Shown: positions 12,251 through 24,889 of the stretch, piece by piece
How positions within the stretch are numbered: position 1 is the stretch's first letter
How the letters are laid out: every line of letters starts with the position of its first letter
Source of the DNA: Solen grandis
Lineage: Eukaryota > Mollusca > Bivalvia > Adapedonta > Solenidae
Reading direction: 5' to 3'
NCBI GenBank assembly: GCA_021229015.1
Contig: CM037777.1
Coordinates: 63,623,593-63,687,592 of the forward strand
DNA: 64,000 nucleotides
Program-made: the position numbers and the translations under genes
The notes under the pieces: model-generated
Databases searched by the model: none
The model's input: the letters and a program-made list of their open reading frames with translations, nothing else
What the model was told of the DNA's origin: nothing

Positions 12251-14467
12251 TAAGCAGCCTGTCAACTGATTCCTATATATTCCTATATTTTCCCATATTT
12301 TTTAAAGAAATCCAATATATTTTTAAAGAAATCCAATATTTTTGAAAACCTCCTATGTTTTCCTATATATTGACTCGTTTTCCTTTATTTTTTACCCCAA
12401 AAAATGTCGCAAATCATTATGATAAAAAAATAGATTAATATATTGCTTCCTCTAGATAACTCCAAGCTTGCAGTTGAAAACTGTTCTTTATCTAATAGAG
12501 CATCTCATTCTTTGAAAGATGCAGCTATATACATGTGTCTCATCCATTTGGGTTTTATTGATGTAGGATCTGTCAAACTACAAATCTTAAAACAATGTTC
12601 CAGTTTCTTCTGCTTTTGGGGATGGAAGGGGGATATGATGTTGATTATTTATTTAAACCAATCATTCCGCCATCTTTGACCACTAAAAACTAGTCATTAG
12701 ATTAATAATATGCATATAAGGGATATTCTTATATCCTTACTTGCACAGATAAATCTTGTTTACAGAAATCAAAAAAGGTCTAAGGGCTTCAGTTATGTTT
12801 ACTCGTAAAACATGAATGTTTGAAAATCAATATGATGGAAAATACATTTCTACATAGTGTTTGTGCCACCTGCTGTAAGCACATGCAATCCGTCATGCAA
12901 TCTTGTTAATCTATGTAAAAGTATGTACTTAGATTTCAGAATATGAAAACCTTTTATGTAATAGAAAAACAACCATTTTGGAATTCCTTTATTTTTCTGA
13001 ATGATATTAAAAATGTTCTTTTACAAATCTCACATACAACTGCTACCCTTTTCGGGGAGATTCACCATGCTCTTTTCATACCCTCAAGAGAATAATATAC
13101 AATGTATATACAGTTATCAATATGATATACATAATTAATTAATTATAAAGAATATCTGGGATTCATAATTTTCTGAGGCAAAAGTCTTAGATGCCTGCTT
13201 TTATAGTTATTTAACAACATGCAACTGAAATATCAGCTTCATAGACCGTTTTAACCTGAAAAGGCAGCAGTATAATGAATATTTGTGGTAAAAGGTTGAT
13301 GCAAAGAACTCTGCAGAAATATTTTTATACATAAATAAGGCAATATTGGCAGGAAAAAGAGCAAAATTCTTATCTGGAAATCCCTAGGAGACCTTATTTA
13401 GGTCTAATTTTGAAAAATTCTAGGGGGTGATCCCCCGAACCCCGCCCCCGGTCAGCAAAACTTTGGGTCGTAAAGCACCCTGTACTTTTAAAATTCTGAC
13501 TGGAGCACTGCAATGTCTATTCTAGGGCACGGGGTTTCAGGATTTTCGCATTTTCTTCAAAGATCCCGCAGGAGTAAAACTCATGTGCGTGAAAATCACG
13601 CCTATTACCGAACGATGAAAAAAACATGTGACGAAGTCCTTTTTGAAGGCTCTCTGCACCGCTACATTGATTCTGACATTCTGATTCACCATGGTATTTG
13701 TTTATATGCGCAACTGGCACCAGGTGGTATAAGTTCCCAGAAAATAAACAAAGGAAATATTTTTGGCGCATTAACATTATAAGTGCTGTAATTCAGTTAA
13801 TGTTATTTGTCTAAACTATATGAATTTACCATTCTATGATTCTTTGTGTTATAGAAATGTCAAAGCCACAGAGGACTGGTATTCAGAAAATGCGGCTTTG
13901 GTCAATCTTGACAGCAAAACAACCTATCATCTAATCAATTAAAAGTGCTTGCGCAGTGCGGATATTGAACAAAAACAGAATCAGACAGTAATAGTCCCTG
14001 TCTGTTGAAAATAAGAAAAATTAAACTGCATATTTTCCATTTCATATGTATATTTACATCATATATTAAAAAGGGTTTGAACACAAATTGGGTTTCAGTG
14101 TAATCCCCCCCCCCCCCCCCCGTCTTCAAAATATCTCCCTGTTTTGGACGATTTGGCGGAAAATCCCCGATAAATTTTGAATCCTGAAATAGACACTGGT
14201 ACTGTAAAAGGTGATAACCAGTGTGTATGTTGCTTGGTGAAGATTTTGCAGAAACATTTGCTTTAAGTAAAATTCAAGTATAATGATTATAACCAATACT
14301 GTTAAACAAGTTAGTAGATTTACACTTCAAATGCCTCCGAGTGAAGACTTTATACTGGTAAATTCCTATATTTTGCCCAATAAATGGCATTAACTTCTAT
14401 ATTATTAAGAGGAAAATTCCTATATTTTCCTAAATTTTGATCAAAACTCAGTAGACAGCCTGCTTTA
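12251..14467. mobile_element. Putative DNA transposon relic bounded by TIRs
   Basis: The left end AAGCAGCCTGTCAACTGA (from about 12252) pairs with AAGCAGGCTGTCTACTGA read on the minus strand from about 14467, with 16 of 18 bases matching. Both ends are followed inward by CCTATATTTTCC-like blocks, which are direct and not inverted. The interior holds CTAGGGGGTGATCCCCCGAACCCC (13421-13444), a poly-C run at 14105-14121, and no recognisable transposase. No target duplication is obvious. Superfamily unknown. Confidence 0.45.
14105..14121. repeat. Poly-C run
   Basis: Seventeen consecutive C bases within the 12251-14467 element. Length is likely to be unreliable. Confidence 0.8.
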
Positions 14468-15275
14468 AGTTCCCGTGCTCTATCTTTGTCTGTCTTAGGA
14501 TTCAAGATTTCAGCAAAAAATCATAAACAGTTTTGTGTCTGTACTTTCCCCCATTAAAATCATTTGGTGCAACAACACCATTTATTTACTGCCTGGCCAT
14601 ATTCCCAATTTGCCAACTGTCCTTATGGTATCGAAATATAGTAGGTTGGCAAAGTTGGAACACCACCATGGTGCTGTTTTCTACTACATGTTTTGAATGT
14701 GATTTCCTAGTCACCTACAGCAATATTCTCAACCAAATTTATTTGTGAAAATGTAGTCGCCATTTTGGGTATTTTGTTCGACCTATGCTCCGCTTGATTA
14801 TTTAACTTTAAAAAAAAAAAAAAATAACGCCGCTAGAATCTCAAACCCGAAATAATCCGCTCGCCAAATCGGTCCAAAACAAAGCTTATAAACTAGATAT
14901 TTCTTTAATCTTGAAACAAACATCATACTCAAATCAGGATTGTCAAATGTTCAGAATTAAAAGCAGATCAATATCTCATATCATCCACACTTGCCATCTC
15001 ACCAGGTTGTTTCAATATGATAAGTGTTCATATGTTGTGACATACTACTAATATGACTAAGTATGGTAAGTAAGTAAATGTCGGTTATGAATTACTCTCA
15101 TTACTAAATATGATAAGATACTGCTAAAGTGGTTTATATTCTATTATCATGACAAGATTTGTTACGTCTGTAAATGTGATTTATATATATTACTATTATT
15201 ACTAAATATGAAAAGTATGTAAATGTAGTTGAAGTACTTTGACATTTATTGTATACGATAAAATTTTCTTTAAAG
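14468..15275. other. Intron with a short inverted match to 14130
   Basis: CTCGCCAAATCGGTCCAAAA near 14861-14880 is the inverted counterpart of TTTTGGACGATTTGGCGGA near 14143-14161, so a second partial element may be nested here. An A-run lies at 14810-14824. No exon is supported before 15276. Confidence 0.35.
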
Positions 15276-15338
15276 ATATCTGGCAGACATTAAGAAACGC
15301 GATAAACAGATCAGCGAGGCCAAGCAAAGGGAAAAAAA
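15276..15338 (+). CDS. Coiled-coil exon of MIEAP-like host gene
   Basis: The acceptor is TTTTCTTTAAAG and the donor AA|GTAAGT. The 63-base exon enters and leaves in phase 2, matching both neighbours, and encodes YLADIKKRDKQISEAKQREK. The sequence is strongly helical and charged, typical of a coiled coil. Same length and phase as the exon at 7763, so the two may be duplicates of a three-heptad unit, although their residues are not obviously similar. Confidence 0.65.
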
Positions 15339-15555
15339 GTAAGTATGCATTGTTATTTTATATATTGTTTTACATTTGTGTCTTGATGAAACGAAACTAT
15401 AAATGTCAAAATTGAATAAAACCGTAAAAATCCCATTCAATGCGCATTTTTTATCATAGTTTATGATATTCATTTATTCATCCAATATCGGAATCATTGC
15501 ATGCTTTGTTGTATGACTTGAATTAAACATAATGGCAAACATACTTTATTTTCAG

Positions 15556-15606
15556 CAAAGAATCAACAATGCAGAAGCTGAGTAGCACAAATAAAAACCT
15601 TGCTAG
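15556..15606 (+). CDS. Coiled-coil exon of MIEAP-like host gene
   Basis: Acceptor TTTATTTTCAG, donor AG|GTAATT. The 51-base exon is phase 2 at both ends: it completes an Asn codon begun at 15337 and encodes KESTMQKLSSTNKNLA. Only 217 bases of intron separate it from the previous exon. Confidence 0.62.
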
Positions 15607-16056
15607 GTAATTATGCATGGATGCAAAACGATTTATATCTATGACAAATATTACGCTTCAGGAAATATTTTGTAAAAATCAGATTTGTATGCCAGATAAA
15701 AAATATCGTCCTTTTTTAATGATACATGTTTTAAACATGAAATCAAAGTCGTCAGAAAAGTACTTGTATATTGATATATTCTAAAAATTGGTCTTTTTAA
15801 CTTTAATGCAATGTTTTATGAAATGCCACTGTGAAGTTCCCATAGAGGGAGCAATGTTAACCGCACAGAAAAACAACTTTATTGTGTATTTGTGTGTTCA
15901 TGGTATCGTTTTAAGTCTGACCTGAATAAAGACATTTTGTAATTATTCCTTTTCATTGAAAGAGTCTCCGTAAAATAATAATCAATTTTAAGTAAAAGGG
16001 AAATAATTTTATTTCATCAGATTTGATAGCTTTTTTCTAATTTATTCTCAGAAGCG

Positions 16057-16227
16057 ATATTTCGGATTTTAATGTGAGGAAGCCTTCCAGCTGGCTTGCG
16101 GTAGGTCGTTGGTTCTACCCGGATGTCTCCGTGCATTCGGGGTCTTCCTCCACCTTTAATAAGCTGGACGTCGCTATATGACTGAAATACTGTCGAGGCG
16201 ACGGTAAACTCAAATAGTCAAGTCCTT
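16057..16227 (+). mobile_element. SINE fragment, 3' body only
   Basis: Matches the body of the full SINE at 45020-45285 from TTCGGATTTT...GTGAGGAAGCC through GGGGTCTTCCTCCACC to ACTCAAATAGTCAAGTC. The tRNA-like head is missing, which is usual for 5' truncation. Confidence 0.85.
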
Positions 16228-16394
16228 TCATCATTCCCGGAACATATTTGTACTATATATATATATATTAAAATGACTTCATCCGTACCTTTAAATAATG
16301 ACTTCATCTGTACCTGTAAATCGTTCAACCATTTTAGTTTAGTAGTAATTCATGTATTTTTTTTTAATGCATTTCGCAAAATATCATTTAACAG

Positions 16395-16619
16395 GGACTG
16401 CAGCCAAATGTCACAAGAGATAACAGACCTAAACGACAAATGCCTTGCATGGGAAACAACTCTGGATGACACAAACAAACACTATCAATGTCAGCAACAA
16501 CCATATCTACGGAAACACGAAAAACTGCAATGGCAGTATCAAGAGCTTCAACGGCAGTACCGAGAACTTCAACAGAAGTATGATGACTTAGAGGAAGACA
16601 GAGAGTCACTGCTGTTGAG
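16395..16619 (+). CDS. Long coiled-coil exon of MIEAP-like host gene
   Basis: Acceptor ATTTAACAG, donor AG|GTAAGA. The 225-base exon is phase 2 at both ends and encodes 75 residues. The N-terminal part (SQMSQEITDLNDKCLAWETT) resembles a coiled-coil segment. The C-terminal part is a Q/E/K/Y-rich heptad run in which LQ(W/R)QY(Q/R)EL repeats about three times before YDDLEEDRESLLL. The repeated motif is encoded by near-identical DNA (16519-16578), so it expanded within the exon. The plus frame is the only one fully open between these splice sites that also matches neighbouring phases. Confidence 0.72.
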
Positions 16620-17543
16620 GTAAGATAGTCAGCTGACTAGTGGTCTTTTCCTAATATATTCAAAAGGAATATACGTATATAGAAATTGAATAGTTCTTAA
16701 ATTTACCATGGATCAAGTGCAAATAAGTATTATTGTTTTTTTATATATATTAAATGATTTTAGCATCCAAATAAGTTTAAAGTATTTTGAAATCTTGACT
16801 TAACAGTTGCGGAAAAATTATATAAATGAATGCGATAATACTAATGTGGATGAAAAGATGTGTATATCTATTTATGTATAACATACCTTACATATTCCTC
16901 TAAAAGAATTAATGAATATTTATCAAAACATATATCATTTTGTTAAACGGGCTTTTACATTATACGAGTAAATGACTAAAGGATAATAATATTTGCATGT
17001 GTTCAATATCTCTAACGTTTTGGGGAACTTTTGTAAAACATGAATGATATTATTCAGTTATTGGGAGATTAGAGGACAGCCCATTGTCAAGCAACTCAGC
17101 ATATGATTATTGTATTAATTCAATATTTTCTTAGTCTTCATATTTACAAAATTACAAATGTAGTAATTAACACTTGCGTTACTCAACATCCGACCGAAGT
17201 TCAACAACATTTTGTTTAAGGAAAACAAAAATATTAGCAAACAATAAAGTAAAAATACATATTGTGTCAAATCCCCTTCTCTTAGTCCCGGTATGGTGAA
17301 ACCTTGGGCAAAATTCAATGTTTCCCGCGCCCATCCACCAATTAAAAGCTTGAATAACAGCGCACCAGACAAATTGTCGTTTAAGGGCGACCTTCGACAG
17401 CAATCCGTTAAAACCACAAAAGGTACCACCGCTTAAATATGCCACAAAATCTTAAGTATGCCCCATCGCTGATCTTGGGACGCAAAGGCTCGCACAGGTC
17501 AAGACTCCCTGATGGCTTGTGTTAACCCCTAATTGACATGACT
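16620..17543. other. Intron, nothing recognised
   Basis: No supported exon. Minus-strand open frames near 17115-17445 overlap each other in two frames and show no domain. Confidence 0.4.
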
Positions 17544-17682
17544 AGACTATGACTATTTGAGTTTACCGTCGCTTCGACCGTACGAGTATTTCAGTCATAT
17601 AGCGACACTCAGCTAATTACAGGTGGAGGAAGACCCCGAATGCACGGAGGCATCCGGGTAGAACCACCAACCTACTGCATAA
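17544..17682 (-). mobile_element. SINE fragment, 3' body only
   Basis: Minus-strand copy of the same SINE body: ACTATTTGAGTTTACCGTCG, then GGTGGAGGAAGACCCCGAATG, ending at the truncated CAACCTACTGC. The tRNA head is absent. Confidence 0.85.
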
Positions 17683-17841
17683 CCCCTTATTTACGGTACA
17701 CCACCAGGAAGGGTGAAAAGCATTACGCAACATACATGCATGTCGGTATTAACTGTAAACCCATGAACACTGGCGATAATGAAAGTCAAAACATTTTTAG
17801 CTCGACTACTAGTATTCGAAAATGAGAGCTATTGCAGTTAC

Positions 17842-18640
17842 CCTTGCGTCGGCGTTGGCGTAGCAGCTTTTTGGTTATAGTTTTGTATGCAAGTTACTAT
17901 CAAGCTTATATCTCATAACCATTCATTTTTTATTGACTTGAACGTTTATGAATATGTTCAGGGTCATCAGACAACCAGGCAGATAACTCTTGACTGAATT
18001 TGATACAAACTGTGTCCCCTTTTAAACTTAGAATTGAAAGTTTTGCATGTAAGCTACTATCCAGCTTCCTTCTCAATAACCATTCATGAAATTGAAATGA
18101 AAGTTCGTGAATAGGTTTAGGGGCACCAGACAACCAAGGTAGATAACCTTGATTGAATTTGATACAAATTATGGCCCCTTTTTAACATTTTGCCGTAAAA
18201 AATTCGGTTAAAGTTTTGCATGCAAGGTACTTTCATGCTTATATCTCAGTATCCAGGCATGGGATTGAATTGAAACATCTTGATGATGTTCAGTGGTATC
18301 ATACTATCACGATAGATAACTCTAAGTGCAATATATTACAAATTATAGCCTTTTAACTCAGAAATATTTGTTTAAGTTTTGCATGCAAAAGAAAATTTGG
18401 TTAAAGATTTGCATGCGAGCTACTATCCAGCGTATATCTGCGAAATCATTTATCGTTTTAACTTTAAGTTTATGGGTATGTTCAGGGCCATCAGAAAACC
18501 AAGGAAAACCAAGAAAACCAAGACTTAACTACATTTAATACAAAATGTGGCCCTTTTCTAACTAAGATATTTCGGTTAAAGTTTTGCATGCACGGTGTTA
18601 CTATGTTTATGTCTCAGTAAGTAGAATGAGGTTGTTGTCC
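17842..18640 (+). repeat. Tandem-unit dispersed element (family F)
   Basis: Head ACCCTTGCGTCGGCGTTGGCG, then about five degenerate units. Each has GTTTTGCATGCAAGCTACTA-like, CTTATATCTCA-like, GGTCATCAGACAACCA-like and GATACAAATTATGGCCCC-like blocks. Landmarks fall near 17878, 18038, 18213, 18391 and 18577, spacing about 160-185. Confidence 0.75.
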
Positions 18641-18929
18641 CTTTTTTACTTGATAAACATATTCATGGCTATCAGACTATTAAGGTATATCATTCTTTAC
18701 TATTATTTTATACAGGGTTTGTGAAGGGCAAGAATTGAAACATATTTCATTTGATTTACTAACAAACATTTCGTATAGTCGAGCGTGCTGTCTTGTGGAC
18801 AACTCTTATTTAACATTTGTCATGACTTTGTCAACCTGCCTTGGAGTCCTAACATAAAACAACCACAGCTCGTAGTCGATTCTAGCAAATGAGTTGCCAA
18901 CAGTGTCTGCTGCCAGGCGCAACTGAAAC

Positions 18930-19260
18930 TGCTAGTTCCGATCAATATCTGGAGAACGCTTGGGCCCACATTCCTCATACTTCATAGGGTGATTGGTCAT
19001 GACTAGTATTGGTCATGACTAGTAGATGCCCTTATTTATTTTGGGGTCACTTGGTCAAAGTTCAAGGTTACATGACCTCAAATGTGAAAATCGTTTCCTA
19101 TCAATAACAGGAGAATGCATGGGCCCACTTGTTTCAATTTCAATAGGGTGATTGGTCATGAGTAGTAGATTTTTGGGGTCACTTGGTCAAAGTTGAAGGT
19201 CAAAGAGACCACGATGGGAGTGGGGGGGGAGAGTAGTGGGGCATATGTGTCGGTCCGACA
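18930..19260 (+). repeat. Two-unit dispersed element (family E)
   Basis: Two units of about 150 bases share GGAGAA(C/T)GC(T/A)TGGGCCCAC, ATAGGGTGATTGGTCATGA and GGGGTCACTTGGTCAAAGTT. It ends in GGGGCATATGTGTCGGTCCG, similar in design to the GGGGGCATCCGTGTCC end at about 42790. A short inner duplication of TTGGTCATGACTAGTA lies near 18990-19022. Confidence 0.7.
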
Positions 19261-19481
19261 ACTCTCAGTATAGATATTCATACATGTATTATTATTTTAA
19301 TTTCATTATATTATATTATTAATTGGAGAGGGGGGGGGCAGAACGCAACAGGTAAACTGCCTTTAAAAGTTCTTGACATATAAGTGAAATATAATTTTTC
19401 ACGAGGTCGTTTCAATAATGAGGTAACTTGAAAGGTAACTATATTGAATATACATTTAACAACGTATTTCATTTATTTTAG

Positions 19482-19674
19482 ACTCAGTAAAATTGCTGGA
19501 AGCAAGCTAGTCTCAGGGAATCCGGATATTGCCGACCTAAGTGACATATATCGCCCAACTAAACTATGCGAGATTTTCTCCGAGATTTACGATAATGAAT
19601 GGACAGAAGCTTTTGAAGAACTTGGGGAAAATAATGAAAAGCTAAACATTGAAGTCCTATACTCTCTGTTGAAA
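19482..19674 (+). CDS. MIEAP-like domain exon of host gene
   Basis: Acceptor TTTATTTTAG, donor AAA|GTAAGT. The exon completes an Arg codon from 16619 and then reads 64 codons to leave in phase 0. The segment DIYRPTKLCEIFSEIYDNEW, followed by TEAFEEL, resembles the opening of the MIEAP C-terminal domain (SPATA18, mitochondrial quality control), a family expanded in bivalves. That assignment is from memory of the motif and is tentative. The remaining two thirds of such a domain were not found downstream. It may be encoded by undetected exons, lost, or hidden in the corrupted block after 27720. Upstream exons give the coiled coil that normally precedes this domain, which supports the reading. 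Confidence 0.6.
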
Positions 19675-19794
19675 GTAAGTATCTCCATTGTTAAAAGATT
19701 AAGAGTTATAAATTAGCATATAGTGAAATGTCTTATAGCGAGTCCTTCTCAGTCATTTAAAAAGACGGTCTCCTTGGGCCTCAGATTGAGTTTT

Positions 19795-21499
19795 AGCTCA
19801 CCTAAACACATGTTCTCAAGATGAGCTATTAGGATCGATGATTGTCCGTCGTCCGTCCGTCCGTCCGTCGTCCACAGTAAGTTTCTTTGCACTCGGGCAT
19901 CTTCATTTCTTAAGCAATCATCTTTAAAGTTAATGACAATGTTTATTATCATAATCTCTTTGTCAAGTTCGATTATGGCTGGTATTGGCCAATTAGGTGA
20001 ATTATGCCCCTTTTAATATTAAAAATTGCCAGATTTCAATGTGTTTGCACGCTAGCATCTTCATTTCTTAATCAATCATCTTCAAATTTTATTACAGTTT
20101 TTATAGCCATGTTCTTACGGCCAAGTTCGATTATGGATGATATCGGCTGATTACGTCAGGAGTAATGACCCTTTTAATATAAAAGGAAATGCCAGATTTA
20201 ACGTTGTTTGTACTGTTGCATCTTCATTTCTTAAGCAACCATCTTCAAACTTTATGACATTGTTTATTACCATAATCTTTTTTGCAATTTCGATTATGGT
20301 TGATATCGGCCAATTACGTCAGGAGTTATGCCTTTATAGTATTGAAAATACCAGATTTCACTTTGTTTGCACTCTAGCACCTTCCTGTCTTAAGCAATCA
20401 TCTTCACTTTTTGACAGTGTTAATTACCATAATCTCTTTGCCAAGTTTGGTTACGGCTGATATTGGCCAATTATGTCAGAATTTATGCCCTTTTTAGTAT
20501 TAAAAAATGCCAGATTTCATTTGTTTGCACTCTAACATCTTCATTTCTAAATAAATCATCTTCAAGCTTTATAACAGTGTTTATAGCCATATTCTTTCGG
20601 CCAAGTTCAGTTATGGCTAATATCGGATAATTAGGTCAGGAGTTTTCCCCCTTTTAATATTAAAAAATACCAGATTTCACTTTGTGTGCACTCTAGCATT
20701 TTCATTTCTTAAGCAATCATGTTCAAAGTTTATGACAATGTTTATAATCATAATCTCTTGGCCAAGTTAGAATATGGCTGATATCGGCCTATTATGTAAG
20801 GAGTTATGCCCCTTTAAGTTTTAAAAATTGCTAGATTTCACTTTGTTTGCACTCTAGCATCTTCATTTCTTAATCAATCATCTTCAAACTTTATGACAGT
20901 GTTCATATTTTTTCATCCATGTTTATTACCATAATTTCTTCAAGTTCGATTATTGCTTGTATCGTCCAATTAGGTCAGGAGTTATGACCCTTTTAATATT
21001 AAAAATGCCAGATTTCACTTTGTTTGCACTCTAGCATCTTCAATTCTTTAGTAAACATCTTCAAATCTGTGACAATATTTATAACCATGATCTTTCAGCC
21101 AGTTTAGATTATGGCTGATACCGGCCAATTTGGTCAGGTGTTACGGCCTTTTGTAAATAAAACATTGCCTGATTTCACTTTGTTTGCACTCTAGCATCTT
21201 CACATCTTAAGCAATCATCTTCAAACTTTATGACATTGTTTATTACCGTAATCGCTTGGCCAGGTTTGAATATGGTTGATATCGGCAAATTCATCGATTC
21301 AACGACAGTGTTTTAAGCCATAATCTTTCTGTCAAGTTTGACTTCAAATTTTGACCACAGGTACTGTTTGGTTTGTGGAATTGAAATGATATCATGGATT
21401 ATGCATTCAGTACAACTATGTTGTAATTTAGCAACTTGTACAGGCAATGAAGACAGTTATATTAGTGTGCGATTTCAGGACCATCTTGGCCCCCTTGTT
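19795..21499 (+). repeat. AGCTCACC-headed repeat (family B), long copy
   Basis: Starts after a T run with AGCTCACCTAAACACATG, then GTCCGTCGTCCGTCCGTCC, and about ten units of about 150-160 bases. Units carry TTGTTTGCACTCTAGCATCT, TTCATTTCTTAAGCAATCAT, TTTATGACA(G/A)TGTTTAT and GGTCAGGAGTTATGCCCC. It ends GGACCATCTTGGCCCCCTTGTTT, matching the CCATCTTGACTCTGTTGTT end of the copy at 30272. Confidence 0.88.
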
Positions 21500-21770
21500 T
21501 AAATTCCTATATGTCAGTAACAAACAGTTTCACAAATTAAAGCCGCTATCCTTTCCATTTAATAACATATACAGTTTAATTAATGTACATATGTATATAG
21601 AACAGTGTTTATAAACATAGTCCGTTTACGGATGAAAACAAAAGAGGGGACATCATTAAGAATAAAAAGAAATATTACTGGTACTCAATCAATATTCAGG
21701 AAGAATTGTCAAAAATACGAATTTACTTTACCAATATCAGTGACATAGGGGATTAAAGTATAAGTGTTAA

Positions 21771-21805
21771 ATCTATATCGTAATAGTTAGTCGTCATTAT
21801 ATGAG
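21771..21805 (+). repeat. DIRS left inverted terminal repeat
   Basis: CGTAATAGTTAGTCGTCATT (21779-21798) and its flanks pair with 25889-25925 on the opposite strand: TAATGACGACTTAAC then ATTACGATATAGA. The arms agree over roughly 30 bases with a few mismatches. Confidence 0.8.
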
Positions 21806-22204
21806 ATCTGTGCCGCGCATGCGTAGTCAGTGTGCTTGCGCAAAATCGCGGACGTTGTTTGCGGATTCTGGTCATTGTTTTTCTAGATAGGTTTTATAAA
21901 GTTCATTCGTGTGACGCTTGATATTATATACGTTTTAATATGTGAGTATCATATACATCCTGATATACGAGTGTTTTGTCTTTTATTTAAGTATTTTCGC
22001 CTTTTTTGACAGTTTTTTTAGATGCACTTGGTGTGCTCGTTTTTCATTTATTGACTGTTGCAATATCGAGGGTATAGCAGATAAACACTTTCAGACGAGT
22101 ATTAAAGGAGAGGGTCGTTAGTTCACATAAGAAAGTTAAAGAAAATGCGAAGAAAGATGATTCGAAAATTCTCGAACTCTTGATGGAAATGAAAACGAAA
22201 ATGG

Positions 22205-22432
22205 ATGTCAGAGAGTGTATCAAAAAAAAAGGTCAGTGACCTGGAGAATGTTGATTATTATGGTCAGTATGAAAAGTACCATTATGAGTATGGAGATTAT
22301 TATGAAAATCATGGCTATGGTGAGCGAGACTTTGCACTAGAGCCATGTAGTAGGAAAAGGCTCCATGAGGAGAGTACTGAAGGCAATAACTCTGAGGTTA
22401 CAGCTGATAATCGTTTTTCTTCATTAGCCTAA
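22205..22432 (+). pseudogene. DIRS gag-like region, N-terminal part
   Basis: An open frame of 75 codons rich in Y, E, G, S and K, with a YGQYEKYHYEYGDYYENHGY-like stretch. Downstream out-of-frame sequence at 22980-23090 reads as a GYSGGFRGG...FGRGRGYYG segment, typical of the Gly/Arg tails of DIRS gag proteins. No enzymatic motif. Confidence 0.6.
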
Positions 22433-22859
22433 CGACTTAAAGGTCAAGAACGTACAGATAAAGACATAGATTCTGTCTTGGCAAGTATAATTACAGACTT
22501 GTTAAGAAAGAGCATGAGTTGTTGGTAAAGCGAAAGCTGATGTACCCTTTGCTTACTATGAGGGTCTTTCAGTTGTCAAATGCAATCAACTTGTGTGGGG
22601 CTTGCTTTCCCCAAATACACGAACAACAGACAAAAAGTTGCAAAATATTGAAACGTCAGAACATGAAGTTAAATTGGCACCTAAAAAAACGGCTGATGAA
22701 ACAGCAAACTTTAAGAACAAATTATGGAGAAACAATGTGACGATATTGCTTTCATCGTTGATCATGTGAATGATTTTGTTGTACTTCTTAGACATGCAAA
22801 TAGGCAGATTAGTCTGTTAAAGAAAGATTTATCGAGACCAGAGCTTAAAAATTAGTATC

Positions 22860-24485
22860 CCCATCTCTTTAATTTGTAAGTAGTTTGTCCCCTACACGAG
22901 TCAGTTATTTGGAGACGATGTTTCCAAAACAGCCAAGGAGACAGAGAATGCGGCTAAGGTTGGGAACAAAATGTAGCATGGGCCATACAGAGGCTACAGT
23001 GGAGGTTTCAGAGGAGGTTGATGTGGTTTCCGTGGAAGAATACGAATGAGGCTTTGGTCAAAAGGGTTTGGCCGAGGTAGGGGTTACTATGGTGAATCAA
23101 CAGGCCATGTTGGTACTGATAAAAAACGCCTCAAAGAGGTTAGGCTTGAGATAACCCTCGAGACAAATACACAGGTATGTACAGTTCAGCTGCTAGATTA
23201 AAAGGGTATGTGTAAGAGTGGAAAAACTAATACTGATATTTCTATTTTAGAATTTTTTTTTAAATTTCACATTGAATTTATTGATTTACCACCGAGTCAG
23301 CCAGATTTGATTGGTCATGTTTTAATGCAAAAGATAATGATATCAATGACAAAGAAAGAAGTTCATACACTATTGTAAAAAGTTATTGAGCAAAAAGATT
23401 GTTGTTTTATACCATATAACCATTTCAAGATGGACACTTTCGAAATAGCTCTCACAATGATAACAAAAGACATATACATGTGTAGTCTTGATCTTCGGCA
23501 TGCTTATTATTCAGTGTCAGTGGTGAAAGAACATAGAAAGTACTTACATTTGGTTTGGAAAGACACATTTATGAGTTCACTTCCTGTCCAAATGGTTTAT
23601 CATGTATGCCGTTAGAACTGAAAGACATATTTGTACAGGTTTCATTGATGGTAGTTTAGTGGGTGCAAATTCTAAGGAGGAATGTTTGGACACTTTTGAC
23701 ATAACCAGTTTATTAATGCATAGTTTGGTTTTGGTGCTCTATTTGGAGAAATCGATTACAATTTCTACAAGGAAATTTTTTTATTAAGGAAACAACATTG
23801 ATTAAAACCCATGTTGGTAACACAACCGAAAGACAAAAAAAGAGAGAATTGCAGAAGAATGCAAAAAAATATATAACAAACAATGTGCAACAATCAGAAC
23901 AGTTGCTCAGGTCATTGGTCTGTTAGTTGCAAGTTTATCAGCGATTTAGTATGCAAAGTTGCATGATCGAGAAAACTGATGCATTCAAAATTAATAGAAT
24001 TGATTATGAAGCCGCAATGTAAATATCTAGGAGCATGAATCTCGAGCGTGAGTCGTGGTTTGAAAAGGTTCAAAATCAGTCTACACGTATTGACAGAGGA
24101 TATCCTGTTATTTGCATTAAAACTGATGCCACTTTTTCTTGGCTGGGTGCTATCTGTGAAAATATTAAAGTTGGGGTCGTTGGACCGCCCAGGTAAAGCA
24201 TTAGCATTTAAATGAGTTCTATAAACTAATGGTCATCCTCTTTGCTTTGAAGTCATTCAGAAAATGCGTTACGAACAAGCATATTAGATTTTTTACAGAG
24301 AGCAAAACAGCAGTGTGTTATGTAACTAACATGGGTGGAACTCAGTCTTTAGCATGTGACAGGATAGGTCAAGACATTTTTGCATTAAAAACAATGTTTG
24401 GGTCACTTGTGCTCATATTTCAGGTAAATTAAATGAGGCAGATACACGTTCGAGAGAATTTAATGAGCGCACAGAATTATCATAA
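22860..24485 (+). pseudogene. DIRS reverse transcriptase and RNase H, broken
   Basis: DIRS-type RT motifs are readable in several frames: FKMDTFEIALTMI with DIYMCSLDLRHAYYSV (23430-23515), EHRKYLHLVWKDTF (23529-23570), and the active-site region FIDGS at 23641-23655, where the second Asp of the YIDD-type box is changed to Gly. RNase H follows with ICIKTDATFSWLGAI (24112-24155), ESKTAVCYVTNMGG (24300-24340) and SGKLNEADTRSREF (24420-24460). At least four frame changes separate these blocks. Confidence 0.82.
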
Positions 24486-24889
24486 CATGTAAAATATTTT
24501 CACTCAACTTGTTTTGTTTTAAGAACACCATCTATTGATCTCTTTTCCTCCAGGTAAAATAATAAATTAGATGTGTATTGTGCATAGAAACCAAACCCTG
24601 ATGCAAAATACGTTGATGCATTTACTTTAGATTGGGCTGATTTTAATAACTGTTACATATTTCCGCCTTTTAGTTTGTTGCCACGCTGCATTCGAAAGAT
24701 CAAACAGGACCAGGCAAGGGCTCTGGTGATAGCCCCAGTATGGCCGACACAGATATGTTGTTGTTTTTTTCTAAACTAATGAGGATCTTGACACGGGAAC
24801 CAAGGATTCTTCCCAGGAAGAAAACCTTCACCTTCCTCATCAGGAAGTAAAGCATCCATTTCAGAAAAAAAACTAGTTCTAATGGCATG

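Noticed and set aside
13513..13782. 89-codon plus frame and its antisense twin
   Set aside because: Both strands are open over the same DNA inside a TIR-bounded relic, with no transposase motif.
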